From NCBI GenBank assembly GCA_030762175.1, contig CM060842.1, positions 61,378,501 to 61,442,500 of the forward strand: a stretch of 64,000 nt of DNA, written 5' to 3'. Shown piece by piece: positions 10,948-23,053 of the stretch. Position 1 is the first letter of the stretch. Each line of letters starts with the position of its first letter. The notes beneath the pieces were generated by a model, which did not search any database, was not told the DNA's origin, and worked only from the letters and a program-made list of their open reading frames with translations. The DNA is from Metallyticus violacea. Taxonomy: Eukaryota; Arthropoda; Insecta; Mantodea; Metallyticidae. A program made the position numbers and the translations under genes.

Positions 10948-11330
10948 TCAAATGTTTTCATTTGTTACAATGTAAGATGTTATCCTTAATTGATTATATG
11001 TGCACAAATCTCTCAAATAATGTCCATTGGGATTTAATTTTATTTCTTCATGTCTTCCAATCAAGTTAGGTACTGCTACGTTGCCTACTCTTGCGTTTAA
11101 ATCATCTCCTATTATAAAATAGAAGATGTTCCCTCCTTCATTCACTTTATCTTTTAATTTTCATAGAATATTTCGATTTCCTTTGCTTTACCTTTTACAG
11201 ACTGCTATAATGTTACAGCGTGATCTTTCTGTTTTTAATTTAAGGGTTATTATTCTTTCATTAACGCATGAATGTCGTATTATTCTCAATTTAAAATTGT
11301 GACCTAATTAATACACCCACACTTGATGTT
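10948..11330 (-). pseudogene. LINE APE-type endonuclease
   Basis: The minus strand carries the C-terminal half of an apurinic-type endonuclease domain. Visible blocks are RIITLKLKTERSRCNIIAV (about 11190-11260, with a stop or frameshift downstream), IFYFIIGDDLNARVGN (11080-11125) and NPNGHYLRDLCTYNQLRIT (about 10990-11040). GD-NARVGN, NGHYLRDLC and LRIT match the order of the family's active-site GDFNAR motif, the DNG segment and the following helix. The second F of GDFNAR is L here. It nicks target DNA in the intact family; this copy is broken. Confidence 0.85.
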
Positions 11331-11430
11331 GCTCTCTCTTATTTGTTTACTCCAGAGTATATAAATACATGCTCTCCCAATTCCTAAGATACCCCCCCTT
11401 TTTCCATTGCTTCTGTAATTATTCATTTAT

Positions 11431-11457
11431 TTTCTTCTTCTTCTTCTTCTTCTTCTT
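11431..11457. repeat. (TTC)n microsatellite
   Basis: Eight to nine TTC units just upstream of the LINE's 5' edge. Confidence 0.9.
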
Positions 11458-11594
11458 TACTTCCTTTACTATATCAAGCAACCTTTTGCTTAGCCTTTTG
11501 ATATACTGTTTTATTGTCGCTTTGACTGCACTGGTCTTATCGCGACATCTGTACAGTGTGAACGTAAATACTCAGGTGTAAAGTCTGTAGTAAC

Positions 11595-11770
11595 GAATGA
11601 AATTATTTAATTATAGCGCAAATGAACTCGAAGCCCTTGGCGCCTTAAGTATTTTGACATTCACCTTCTTAGTGTAAAGAACATCTTCAAAAAATACCCT
11701 TGCCCAATAAGCTCGAACCCAGAACCTCTGGATTAGTAGTCGCTAACGATACCACTGAACGTGGTTTTTA
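11595..11770 (-). mobile_element. tRNA-derived SINE remnant, family D
   Basis: The minus strand starts with a tRNA-like head: an A-box-like TTCAGTGGTATCG (about 11755) and, 30-odd bases on, GGTTCTGGGTTCGAGC (about 11712-11727), a good B-box. About 110 bp of body follow, ending in an A/T-rich tail near 11600. No target duplication is obvious. It is a separate family from A-C. Confidence 0.7.
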
Positions 11771-14700
11771 ATTAGTCTCAGAAGTAATATTCTTTAGTTT
11801 TTAAAGTTAGTCATATTTGTGCTTATTTCTGTGATATAGTAATTTTTTGTCATATTTCGGGGATTTTTCATACTAAATGAGAAATTAATAACAAGAATTA
11901 TGTTGTGGTAGATACTTAAATGGTAAATGTTCTACATTATGTGAAATGCAGGACTTTCCCTATTAACAAGTAGCTTTACTTCAGTGCATAATAAAAGTAT
12001 TTATGTATTGTGTCATTAACTCAAAAGGAAAACCTGAAACGTCCAAACCCATTCCTTACCATCGTCACTACATACTGTGAAAGAAACTGAAAGTGATTTA
12101 AAGCGAGCAAGGCTTAAGTTTCTTACTAGTGCAGAGAATGATTTTTCACACCAGTAAGTTGTTGCGAAAAGCGTGAATACTTTCGTGGCCTTCTTTGATA
12201 ATCTTGGTCGCGCCTGCCTCTGTTCAGCAGTTCACGACCATGTGCGTGCTCTTACCGGGAAACTATAACCATACATGCAGGCGTTGTTCCTGGTCCATGC
12301 TTTCGGATTATCCATTTGAAGGCTCCCTCCGGAACAAACAGTAGCTTTCAATTTGGTTTTAATTTGCTTTACTTTGATAAATACATACTGAAATTATGTG
12401 TCACATCTTATTTTGTCGTAACCCATTGTTTATATCTTACATTCAAGAATAAATTCTATTAACAGTACTCGAATGCTTCATATGGATGGCGGACCACAGT
12501 TTCAGAACCGCTAATTTACTGTAATACCCGTATTAAAATAACACAAACGAAATATTTTTATCTTCCCAGGCTGCTCCTATGTTACTGCTGCATCATTATT
12601 GTTCATTAAAATGACACTGGCCGAGACAGGTTGACCTAGTTGACCTCACTAAAGACGGTACATCAGTCGACTACAGATAGTCAAAGCATAAGGTAGGAAC
12701 AGACTATGAGCAGTAGCGGCGTATTAAGACAGCATACGCAATCAGCTTCACGACGTTAGTTATTTATTATTACTTACATGGAAAGAGAGTTCTGTAATCT
12801 GATCCGTATTTTATATAGGTTCTTCCTTTGAAACATGTTATAGTATCATATTCCTGTTCTTCTGAAAATGATATAACGACTCCATTGCACATTTGCCTAA
12901 TCAGTTACAATTAAAAGATAACTTAGTTTCATTTTTAAAACTAGAATGATCCAAAACTACGAGCAGAGATTGAGAAAGATATAGAGATAAAAAAGGCAAC
13001 AAAGTATTACCAATATATGTAAATTATATTTCAAAAAAGAAAATATAATACTTATCTTTTTACGAAAAAAAAAACATTGGAATTATAAGAGAACATAAAC
13101 ATTTTATTGCAGAATTTATATATTTTAACATGAATGAAATCTATACTCTTACGTGGCATTAGTATTTTAATATAAAACCAGCCAATTATCTGACACAATA
13201 ATCGGTGGTATGAGCAAACGTTAGAAGGACAGTCTAATAAATTACACTGCCCTTAAAATGTTATGTCCATCCACATCACGCTAAGAAAACCTGGAACTGC
13301 CCGTCTTCATTTTCCACACCCTTCTGGTATCTGCTTATGAAATTACCCATTACTCTTCTTAACTGTTCTTGAGAAATTAAATTGTTCCCTTGATATTATA
13401 CTTAAATTCATCTAAAGGGTGTGAAGACTGCGACTTGAACTTGAACATCTCTTCAAATAAATCCTTGACAGCATGAGCGAACTACGTACGGGCATATAAA
13501 ACACAAACACTAGCGATGCAATAGAATTCTTTACAGACTTTACCCACACATGTTCACTGTTGAAGTGATCCTAAATTAAATAGCATACAATGTATCCTTC
13601 CGCCGTTCGCGACAACAATACCTTCGCATTTTCTATTTCATAAAGTAAGTAAACAATAATATTTAAGCCATAAGTATTATTTAGTTTCGAATAGTGTTGT
13701 ATTATTTAATAAATTCATCCTAAAATTCAGATTATTAACAATGTACTATTTTCTTTGCGTGCGTTACTTGTATGCTGCACTTCGGTACATTGAGATTCCA
13801 GGTATTCACGTGAACTTCTTTTGTTCCGCATTACTCTAACGGTTAACGCAGCATAGGATTAGAGAAGTATTGTTTCTTTCAGTGCTCAAACGAAACTGAC
13901 TGGCGTGAGACTCAAGGTCAACGTAGTAGCTCGGTAAATTCTGTCCGCTTACCTGTGCATGTAGCCCAGCTGATCTCGAGCGGTGGCTTATCGACAGATG
14001 CAGTCCTCCCGCCGCCAAGTCGTAAATTGAGGTGGATGGTTTAGAATAGTTAAGTACTACAAAAAGCCACCCTCTGTATAACATGATGTGATGCATGTTG
14101 TTTAATTTTGTTTGCTGGAATATCTTTCCATTTAATTAAGAATCCATACTACTCCCTTAGCTCAAGTAAGCGGCGTAATTTAAAATAAAATCGAAAAAGA
14201 ATGAAACCTCCCAGAATGTCCAGTACCACAACAACGGAGATTTTTTTACAAATGTAGTAACAAAACTTTGAAAATGAACGACCATAAGATGTGGCATTTA
14301 TCTATCTTTCAGCAAATAAAACAATTGCAGAAAATATAACGGTAAATGCTAGAGAGTTAGCAGTTTCCTTCTGCTCTCTTTAATCACTAGCTTAAAAATA
14401 AAAAATACAGCCTTAAAAGTCGTATGCTATCTTAAAATAAAATGTCTCATTTAAAAAACAATAAAAAAATATAAAACTGTGAAATAGAAAACGCCAAGAA
14501 TTATTATTTTTGTGTAAATTATGTTTTTTGTTCAATAATTTTGACGCTCATTGATCTCTGTTAATTTTAACACATAAAAATATTATTTAAATTACGACGT
14601 TCTTACCGGTGTAATGCGACAATCTGCATTTTTTCCATTTTTTTGTTACGTGTACCATTATAGAAATAAAATATCAGAAGTATCGTCTCCTTAATGAGAA

Positions 14701-17210
14701 ATATTCGAAGAAAAATGTTTAGTAATTGCAGCACTGGCTGACAACCTTGACCCTCCTTTTCCTTAATTAGTATGTGAAAAAAAAAATATCTTTAAACAGC
14801 AATCTCTTATTGCATGGGGCATAGCATGTCTAACTACACTAAATTTAGAATAAAATTATGATTATTAAAACGTTTTTCTCTTATGCTATAAGGCTCTTGC
14901 AATTTACCAGTTAATTCATTCGAGAATAACAAAGCTCAGAAACACGAAGTTCGGTTGGGAAGGCAAGTAGAATCTTTTGGCGCCATAAGTGACCAACTTG
15001 TTAGTTTTGAAAGTTGTCAGGTATGAGATTCTTCTTTTGGATAACATGGCAGGCTTCATCATCTCTTAAGTAGTGGTGTAAGAGACGTCATTTATGGTTG
15101 ATGGTCTATCTTGATTAAGATTCCAATACTCATTGGTGTTAAGCCCTTCTGTGGACAAAACTGTCTGCTGCAACAGCTCTCTCAAAATCTGAGATTAAAT
15201 TTTTTTCAGTTAGCTGTAGTTCTTCAACTGAAACTGTTATTTCCAAATGTGTTAATAATCTTCCATGTCGCGTTTATTAGCATCTTGAAAACTTATTGCA
15301 AATTACGACTTAATTCTCGCCCACACTTTCCCAACAGTCGATAAGAAAGTTTATGACTGCAGCAAACATATGTATTTGTAAAAATGCTTTCAAATATCCC
15401 AAAATTACACCATTATATTTGCACGCATAGAAATACCATGCTATTCTGCAGAAATAGCAAATATCTGAGCTTCATTATCCAACTTTATGGCTATTTGCTT
15501 TGTACAGTACAGCTGGTACAAAACCAGGTACAAAGAAAATCCATAACGTCTGACATTTGAAGGGTCATTAAATGACGGTTGGCTCATACTTTCTTGAAAA
15601 TAATCATGTCCTCCATGAATAAAAGTTGGTTCATATTTACAGTTTGAATTTACTTTTGAATTTAAATCAAATATTATACTTATAATAAAATTCCCTTTTA
15701 AAAAGTAAAGAGTAAGTCTATTTGTTCATGTTTTCTTCAGTTTTAATAATTTAAAAAATTCTGGCACTAGTTTATTACACAGCAAATGAGATCTTTGCGT
15801 TACCATTAAGTTTGTTCACAGTTAATTGTTGAAGTTATGTTTCCATTACAATTAAAAGTGTGTTTTATTGATATCTATTTGCAAAAACAAATGTTATTAC
15901 CTCTGCAATGCTTATTCGATGGTATTACAAATAACATTCGGCGGTTTAATACGCGAAATGGTTTAAGAGCTGGTCCATGCAATTTGAGTTTTTTTCAGAG
16001 ATCGCAATATATTAACAGAGGACTGACTATCAGAAGGAAAGAGTGTTCCTGGAGAAGCCGATGAGTTCCGTCGTATAGAACGTTGCAGATATTCAAGAGT
16101 ACAAATACAAAAGCTGCTGCATACAACGTTGAATTTGTACAAGAACAAAATGGGCACCTGCAACATTAAAAATGAAAGTATGGCAATCATGATGCAAAAT
16201 TTGCATTTTTGTGTAATAAGCAGAAGTCACATACTACCTTTGAAAACCCCTGTAAATTACAAGCAACTATAGGAAACGCTTCCCCTCCCCATAACTTTAC
16301 AAGTTTTAAACAATGAATACATTGACAAAGCCATAATAAATAGAAACAGTATAGTTTCTTAACGCGGTAGCCATTTTAATTTATGCTCACATATCGAACG
16401 ATATTATTAATTATACGCCCTGTGTAAAAATGTGTCAAGGTTTTCATTTTACTTACTTTCTTTCTTTCTATTTTTGTAATTGAGTATTTCTGAAGGGACA
16501 AGAGCGGGATTTGAAAACTTTTCAAACATTTTGCAGACTGAATATGGCAAGAATTTATTTATTTTAATATAAAAATCTACGTTTTTTAATATTCAGTTTA
16601 TACATTGATAATGTGAGTACTAATATCCTAATAGAAGTTAAAGTATGTCTTGTTAAATTTGCACATATTCAATCTCTTAGTCTCACAGTTTACATAAATG
16701 GCAAATGGCTGAAATTTATATGTATAAGCAGAGAAGTACTGGATGGGGGCTCGCAAGGGGGAAAAAGTTAAAAAAAAAATAATAATAACATTTTTAATTT
16801 AATCAGCTCCTATACCACATTCTGCTAAAATAATTTCTTGAAAACACAGCAATTCAGTGGTATAGAAGCGTATAATTAATGTTGGTGACCTCTGTCTTTT
16901 AAGCTCGCATTTCCGAACTATTTAGTTGCTGAGGTGCTTTGGTGTTCTATTAAAGTTTGTAATAATTTAATTCGATATCGTAATTAAAATATAAATTTTT
17001 CTGTGAAGTGGTGTTAGATAGGCTTAATCCTGACACAAAGGGACAAAGTTATTTTTTTTCTTTTAAAAAAATACAGCTAAAAGAATGAGGGTAATGGTCA
17101 AAATTCAACAATAATTGCATTTAACGAACAAGGTTGCTAAAATCCATTTACTACTACTGATGAGAGCGCACGTGCGGAGTCCTGGGTTTGAAGCAGAAGC
17201 AAGCAAGTTC
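11771..17210. other. long stretch without recognised genes or elements
   Basis: Mostly AT-rich DNA. Exceptions are a nuclear-receptor-like direct repeat at 12632 and a GC-richer block at 13830-14050. The minus strand of that block contains ATGCACAGGTAAGC, a good splice-donor match. The block also holds an 86-residue minus-strand frame with no recognised motif. No transposase, RT or tRNA-box pattern was seen in the rest. Confidence 0.5.
12632..12646 (-). promoter_or_regulatory. DR3-type nuclear receptor half-site pair
   Basis: TGACCT-AGT-TGACCT; on the minus strand AGGTCA-ACT-AGGTCA, two perfect nuclear-receptor half-sites three bases apart. No gene lies nearby, so function is unproven. Confidence 0.3.
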
Positions 17211-17216
17211 AAAAAC

Positions 17217-17790
17217 TCAAAATCTATTGAAATGGTAATAGTAATATCCCCGATTGTTAATCAAATATTTATTTAATTTCCGGAATTCTACTAAATAAAA
17301 GAACCAACCCTGCCTTTTTTTTTTTTTTCCGAAGCTCTCTCCCCAACTTTCAATAAGAAAGTTGCTTACTCTAGAATCAATCATAAGCAGCCAGGCTATG
17401 CTTCTTAGAGACGCAACAGCTTCTTCCAAACTCCAAATCTGACGTCCTCTTAAGTTTTTTCTTGAAAGTTGGCAACAGTCACAGAACAATACAATAGGTG
17501 GTTCACAACACCAGCCCTGATTCTTGTATTCAATTTCATTCTTGCTGCCTATCGTTCTTCTGTGAGGTTGTTGTGCAACATGCAACAAGGTTCCTCACAT
17601 GAAGATATTTGTGCACGATTTCTGACACCTCCGGCAAATGAATGTTTGGATTCCTCTATCATTCTTCACTATGGCTTCTACATAAGAGATGTTTTCATCA
17701 GTGACTGTTGTTGCTGGACGCCCTGTATGCTCATTTTTCAAGGATGCTCTTTTTGTCTAAACTCTGCAAATTAGTTATTGGCTCATAGTT
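17217..17790 (-). pseudogene. mariner-like transposase, N- and C-termini only
   Basis: The minus strand carries a mariner-family transposase of the HTH_48/SETMAR type. The N-terminal DNA-binding part is seen in TVTDENISYVEAIV (17658-17715) and the following helix around HLPEV-EIVHK-LHVR. An open frame from 17588 to 17217 ends with LRGRQIWSLEEAVASL (17400-17460) and FYLVEFRKLNKYL (17260-17300), the last blocks before a mariner C-terminus. The catalytic middle with the aspartates is absent, so it is an internal-deletion derivative. A T12 run at about 17318 interrupts the C-terminal part. Order and spacing support the call; the exact clade does not. Confidence 0.7.
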
Positions 17791-17799
17791 TCTTTGAAT

Positions 17800-19148
17800 T
17801 CCTAAAATAGTATTGTTGTATTATTGTTTAATAATCATTGTTTTCCCCTTCTTCCTGCTCCGTATCTCTCAGCTGGCCGCTACAATTTTTCTTTTCTGAT
17901 CCTTTGTTAAACTATAAAAGTATTTTTTTCTATGTCTTTGATTAAGACTTATATCGAAAGCCATTCATTGTATTTTCTGTATTATATTAACTATTTTATT
18001 GCAAAAATTAATTTTTTTAAAGTGTATCACTTAAGTTTATTTCTCTAAAATTACATTTTTTCCTGTTTTTAACAAAGATAATAAGCCACAGTGCTTATAA
18101 TCTGTTTAAGTTTAATATTTTCTTTAGTAAGACATGTCATGAATGAAACGTGAGGAAAAACAATAGTTGCGAGTTTAGTTTAGCAATCGTGTTGATGGAG
18201 AGTTACTTCAGCTGAAAAGTTCGTAATGCCTCTTTAATTTTTTATCCGTTACAGTTACAATGATATAATTACCAATATCAAAACTGACAGAATCTTGCGC
18301 ATTGAATTCTACAAATATATTAAACTGTATGAAACAGCGGTAGCAAATAAGTTCTGCTTGAAAAGAATATACCTTCAAAGATAAATTAAAGTTGCTTTCC
18401 TGTAGCGGTATTACTGTTCGGGTGTACTGAATACATTTATCAAGTTTGTAAATATATTTTAATATTTAATGTTTCACCAATAGGGGTAGATCTGCCAATT
18501 TTCTACTCCCTCCATTAAAAGTTACATATGGAAGGATCTACATAAGAAACAAAAGCAATCTGCACGTGTGAAATTGCGATTGTGGTGCAATTTTTTGGAA
18601 GCTGTTTGTTTTGTTGCTCTGTCCCTGGCCAGTCCGACCACTATCCGGTCTTAATTCGCTACTTCAAGGACACGTTTTCTTTCAGTTCTTTTCTCTCTTA
18701 GCGAACGGAAGCAGTTTTCTACCTCCAGAGCAGGAACAAGCCTTCCTTGGTCATGTACGTCATCTACAGGTTAGAAAGGATGATGTAAGAGAGACTGTGC
18801 TTAATTTGATGCCCTTAGGGTTAGCATGAAACTATCTCCTGTATCTAATTTACTCCATTAACATTTTATGTCATGTACAATCCGCCTTTTTCCTCGTTAC
18901 TTTAAGTTATGTCTCTAATTCTAAGCCCCATACGTTCAAGGTTACCCGTTTCAATTTTCAGCCACCGCTTCTATTCGTTTAGCTATTCCATTAGCAAACT
19001 ATGCTTAAAAATTACTCATATAGCTTCTAGGATGCAAACCTTAAACTGTGTATAACACAAACCGAAAGAGTTGATACATTTTAAATATGATCGAAATGTA
19101 TGAACAAACATTACTCAAAAACACCTAATAAGGAATATACAATGAACT
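17800..19148. other. no recognised feature
   Basis: AT-rich DNA. A 72-residue plus-strand frame at 18611-18829 has no motif I recognise. Confidence 0.5.
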
Positions 19149-19150
19149 TA

Positions 19151-19590
19151 TTTAAGTTGCGGGCCGCCTGAGCTCGGCGGTTTACTGGGGAAGTGCAGCC
19201 GTTGCAACAGGAGAAAGAGAAAAAAGACTCGTCGCACATAGATTTAGTATTTTTTATTTTAATCATAAAAAGCAAGCATAAATCTCTATTGCTTTAAAAT
19301 TGATACTAATATGTTATAAGAGATGCTGAAAACGATGCCCCTCAACGGCAGTACATTGCAGGCATATGCGTAGGAAACTCCTGTATTTCAAACAACAAGA
19401 ACACGGTGGTTCGGAGCACGTTTCTTGTCTCTTAATCACACAATTTACATACAATGAAATCACCGAGTAGCACACACTCGCTGACAAAGCCCCCTTGCCT
19501 CAAAATAAATCCTATTTGCACATGCATTATCAACTTTGATAACTGGCTTCTACCAGTATGTAGTCGCTCTCTGATGGCCCGTAACTAAAA
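19151..19590 (-). mobile_element. TA-flanked nonautonomous Tc1/mariner-type element
   Basis: A complete 440-bp element between TA dinucleotides (19149-19150 and 19591-19592). The terminal inverted repeats are TTTAAGTTGCGGGCC at the left edge and TTTTAGTTACGGGCC at the right. The minus strand keeps a 5' leader ending in GGTGATTTCATTG, then a few codons read as KRAPNHRV (19398-19430), and then the transposase C-terminus RFQHLL (about 19320-19340). Everything between is deleted. It matches the element at 27374-27959 in both termini and across the same deletion junction after CCGAACCACCGTG. Confidence 0.85.
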
Positions 19591-19592
19591 TA

Positions 19593-20690
19593 ATTTCCTT
19601 GTATTAACTGTTTATGCCAAAATGTTATGCTTTAAAAGAACCTTAAATCTATTAGTGGTTCGTGTTTGAAGATTAATGTAGGTTAAAGCAGTTTCACTAG
19701 TAAGAAATCCGTAAAATAATATGCAAATTTCACTTAGAGGAGAGAAAGTTGGGAAGGCAGCTGAAGTTAAGGATTTTGCAGTACATTATACTGAAATCTT
19801 TTCTTTAAGAAGTATCTCTCATTTTCAAATATTGATTTGATTTCCACATACATTTATAAAATAGAAATCTCATTTTGTCTTCAAGAAATAATATCTAAAT
19901 AATTACATATTTAATATAAATTGATTGTAAACAGAGCATTTTAAATATTTTGGAGGAAGTTTAAAAACAAAGCTATTACATTTTAGGTTTAACCCCTTAT
20001 CAACACCCACTCCAATTTGAGATTTAAAATGACACCCCATCTTTTTTATGCTTGTTTTAAAGATGATCTAATTATCGTTCTCGCATATTTGTTTTTATTT
20101 TGTCATTGTCTAGACTCTTGTTATTATTTGAATTTGGACAGCATAAAACTATAAAATATTGTTTCAAAATTATGTATAACTTACAAGAAAGAACAAAGTG
20201 TACATGGATTAATCATGAGTAATATTAATCATTGCAATTTTACTCAAAATAGTATTTTTATCCTAAAACTAACTGCCTTGTTTTACATTCTGTCCAAATT
20301 AAAAAAAAAAACAACAACAACAACAACTAAATAACGGCTTGTAGTTTAAAACCAATATTGATTAAATTTTACATTTCACCCCTCAACTGTTAACTATCCC
20401 CTCTTTGAAGTTTCAAACAGACCCCTATGATTAAATTTTAAAGAGGATACAACTGATCACCAGCTATCGCTGCCTGGCAACCGATTGTTACCTTTTAAAT
20501 TTGTACAGAATAAAAAATAAATCAATTGTACATTAAACAAAAAACTTTTGGTGTAAAATAATATAACAAAAATACAGCCTGATCCACAAATATTCTGTTC
20601 TACATACATACTTTTTAATTAGTTTATTATCAAATAATAAATATTATATTAAATGCTTAGTCTTTTACGGTATAATCTTATAGTCAATAA
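19593..20690. other. no recognised gene; (AAC)n at 20301-20328
   Basis: AT-rich DNA with an A11 run passing into five CAA units at 20301-20328. Nothing else was recognised. Confidence 0.5.
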
Positions 20691-20699
20691 GGGGCACAA

Positions 20700-21600
20700 C
20701 CTTACATAACAAATGAAACTTGGTTCTTATAATGGATGCTTTTTCCTTCGTGCGCCTGCTAACTGTCGGTCGGCTATTTCTTAACGAACGTTATTTTTCA
20801 GTTCATGAAATGCTTGTGGATTTATCATGTACACTTTTACATTTAATACCCCCAGAGATAAAATTGCAGGGCGTTAAATCGGGGGACATAGAGGGCCATA
20901 TGTTGTAAGTGATGACTATATCTCGAGCATGCAAGGAGAGATGAGCTGTATGTGCCGTTGCAGAGTCCTGTTAGTCGCGAACCCACGTTGCACATACCTA
21001 TCACTATCAATAGTTTCTTTTAAAAAAACAAGGCCTAATATTCTCTCGCCGCTAAGGGTGCACCACCTCCTAATTTTAGATCATGCATGGTTTCCTCATG
21101 AAGCAGGTTAGGTTTTCCTGAACTCCAGTTCCTTTGTGAATTAACATACCCACTTAGGTGGAACTAAGGTTGGTTCATTAGATTAGGAGGATCAGTTTCT
21201 TCATCATGCACACTATTCAAAATATATTCACAAAATCTACTCCTGGATGCAGGGTTACCCGGTTTAGTTCTTGCACTACAGTAATTTTATAGGTTTTTAA
21301 CTTCAGTAGCTTGGTTCGATCAGAGGAATAGGAATTTCCGTTTGCTGAGAAAGAGCACGTCCAAAGTTATCTAACGTTCTTCTGTTGAGTACTGCACATG
21401 GTGTGTATGGTTTTTATAAAAATACTTCCCGTTTCACGAAATTTATTTACCAATCTGTGAATCGAACTTTGATTTGGGAGTTGAATATCAGGGAATCTCT
21501 CTTGAAACAATTTCTGTACATCACGAGCTGATTCTGTACGCACTTAAGAATCACAAATAAAATACTCTTTGGGGAATAGAATTTACCTGAATTAAACAAT
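20700..21600 (-). pseudogene. near full-length DUF4817-type transposase
   Basis: The longest transposase remnant here. Read on the minus strand with several frameshifts: an N-terminal helix-turn-helix with ESARDVQKLFQERFPDIQLP then RLVNKFRETGS (21424-21530); a second HTH-like part ending in KLLKLKTYKITVVQEL (21260-21330); a broken first catalytic region; WCTLSGERILGLVFLKETID (about 21020-21080); CPPDLTPCNF (about 20870-20900); and YMINPQAFHELKNNVR (20785-20845). This is the usual order of insect DUF4817/DDE transposases. The FQQD-type block carrying the second aspartate is not preserved. Terminal repeats were not found. Confidence 0.8.
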
Positions 21601-22249
21601 ATTCACTGTTCTATGCCGCCTACTGTCATTTAATACACGTCCTGGAGTTAAACTCGTACTGATCTCCTCTTCGGCTCCCCGGATGGCTTTCAAGCGTAAG
21701 GAACGAGACGAGAACTGCAGTGCTCGGTCAACTGTGGTTAACTTTCACGTGAAGCGGTCCCGAGGTCGAAAAATAATCCCAATATATGAAGCGCTCAGTC
21801 ATGGCAATCAGGGTATAATTTTAGTTTAGTTGCACCAGAAGGTTGTTTTTATATTTGTACATAGATATACGATATTATGCTAGTTGTTTGATTCTGTCAG
21901 CAATGATAACTGTTCTGCTTGATTTAAATAGATCGTCCATAAGAATTTTTGACACCTGAACAGTTTTGCCTCGACACTGATGATAACGGCTTAAAATGAG
22001 GTGAATGCAACGTGAGTGTGTTTGCTCGGTAAAATGGAATAAAGAATATTTTTTGTTTTAACAATGAAAGCAAGCTCAGTCAGTTTTGATTTTCATTCGT
22101 TTACGGGAACGGCAAACAGCGTGTACATGTCTCTATCTTTCTCACACTATACACCAATTTTTTCATCGTGCAAGGGAATTAATTGCGAATTTTCTGTGAT
22201 TTCGTGCCACAGTTTTGCGAAAAAACAATAATTTAAATAGGAAGATACG
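21601..22249. other. probable flanks of transposase; nothing else recognised
   Basis: 21620-21790 is GC-richer and may be the 5' untranslated end of the element at 20700-21600. The rest is AT-rich without motifs. Confidence 0.4.
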
Positions 22250-23053
22250 CGTTTTATTAAGTTGACATGTATATAATTAGGTTGACAGGCATTGGGTTGA
22301 AATTTATTTAATTACAATAAAATGTATTTAAACAGGTTGGCTTATATCAATTAGATTGAAATGTATTAAATTATACATAGACTTGTATTTAATTAGGCAG
22401 ACATGTATTTAACTAGATTAAAATTAATTTAGATTTAAATGTATTAAATAGCATAATAATATATTACATTACACTATTATGATATATTTAATTAGAATGA
22501 CTTGAATTTAATTAGGTTGAATGTATTTAATTACAATGCAATGTAATTTAGGTTGTTGAAGTGCAATAAATTATGTTAAAACGTATTAAATTTAACATAT
22601 ATTTAATTAGATTAACTTGCATTTAATTGAGTTGACATGTACTCAATTACACGGACATACATTTATTTAATTGTTGCACATTTAATTAGGATAACATATT
22701 TTAATTAGGTTGAAATGTGTTAAATTAGATTAACACGCATTTATTTAGACTGAAATGTTTGACATGTATTTACTTGAAGCAGTAACTGCATTTAATAAAG
22801 CTAACATTATTTTATACATTTAATTAGGTTGACATGTATATAAGTATGTTGATATGGATTTCATTACGTTGAAATGTTATTTAATTAGATACAATTGTAA
22901 TTAATAGGGTTGAAATGTAGAAAATTATGTTGAAATATATTATATTTAACAAGTATTTCATTAGCTTAACTTTATTTAATTAGATTGTTTTGTATTTAAA
23001 TTAGGCTGACATGTTTCTTTACTATGAAATGTATTTAATTATTTTGACATGTA
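22250..23053 (+). repeat. degenerate 20-bp minisatellite, about 40 units
   Basis: About 800 bp made of diverged head-to-tail units near the consensus ATGTATTTAATTAGGTTGAA, with lengths mostly 18-22 bp and a few longer merged units. Examples are TTGTATTTAATTAGGCAGAC, ATATATTTAATTAGAATGAC and ATGTATTTAATTATTTTGAC. Nearly every unit has a TTTAATTA core followed by a TTGA/TTAA segment. Both edges are abrupt. The period is close to two helical turns, so the A/T tracts are roughly phased. The units are too diverged for recent homogenisation. Confidence 0.9.

Larger units (their letters stand above)
8640..11360 (-). mobile_element. decayed LINE with endonuclease and reverse transcriptase
   Basis: A minus-strand non-LTR retrotransposon. 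Reading from 11360 down, the APE-type endonuclease comes first, then a linker with a W-EEL-K-K pattern, then reverse transcriptase motifs in the canonical order, then a C-terminal region ending near 8730 with GKRDLGSPRRRW, a tail typical of such LINEs. All parts carry frameshifts and stops. A SINE with a 12-bp target duplication (9887-10146) splits the reverse transcriptase region. The 5' end is probably truncated. An endonuclease/RT architecture with an FKYLG block fits the CR1/L2/RTE/Jockey range of clades; I cannot fix the clade by eye. Confidence 0.85.

Noticed and set aside
13836..14096. 86-residue minus-strand frame in a GC-richer block with a splice-donor match
   Set aside because: One good donor sequence is not enough to call an exon; no protein family fits.
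17170..17200. GTCCTGGGTTTGAAGC, B-box-like
   Set aside because: No A-box at the proper distance and no SINE body; probably chance.
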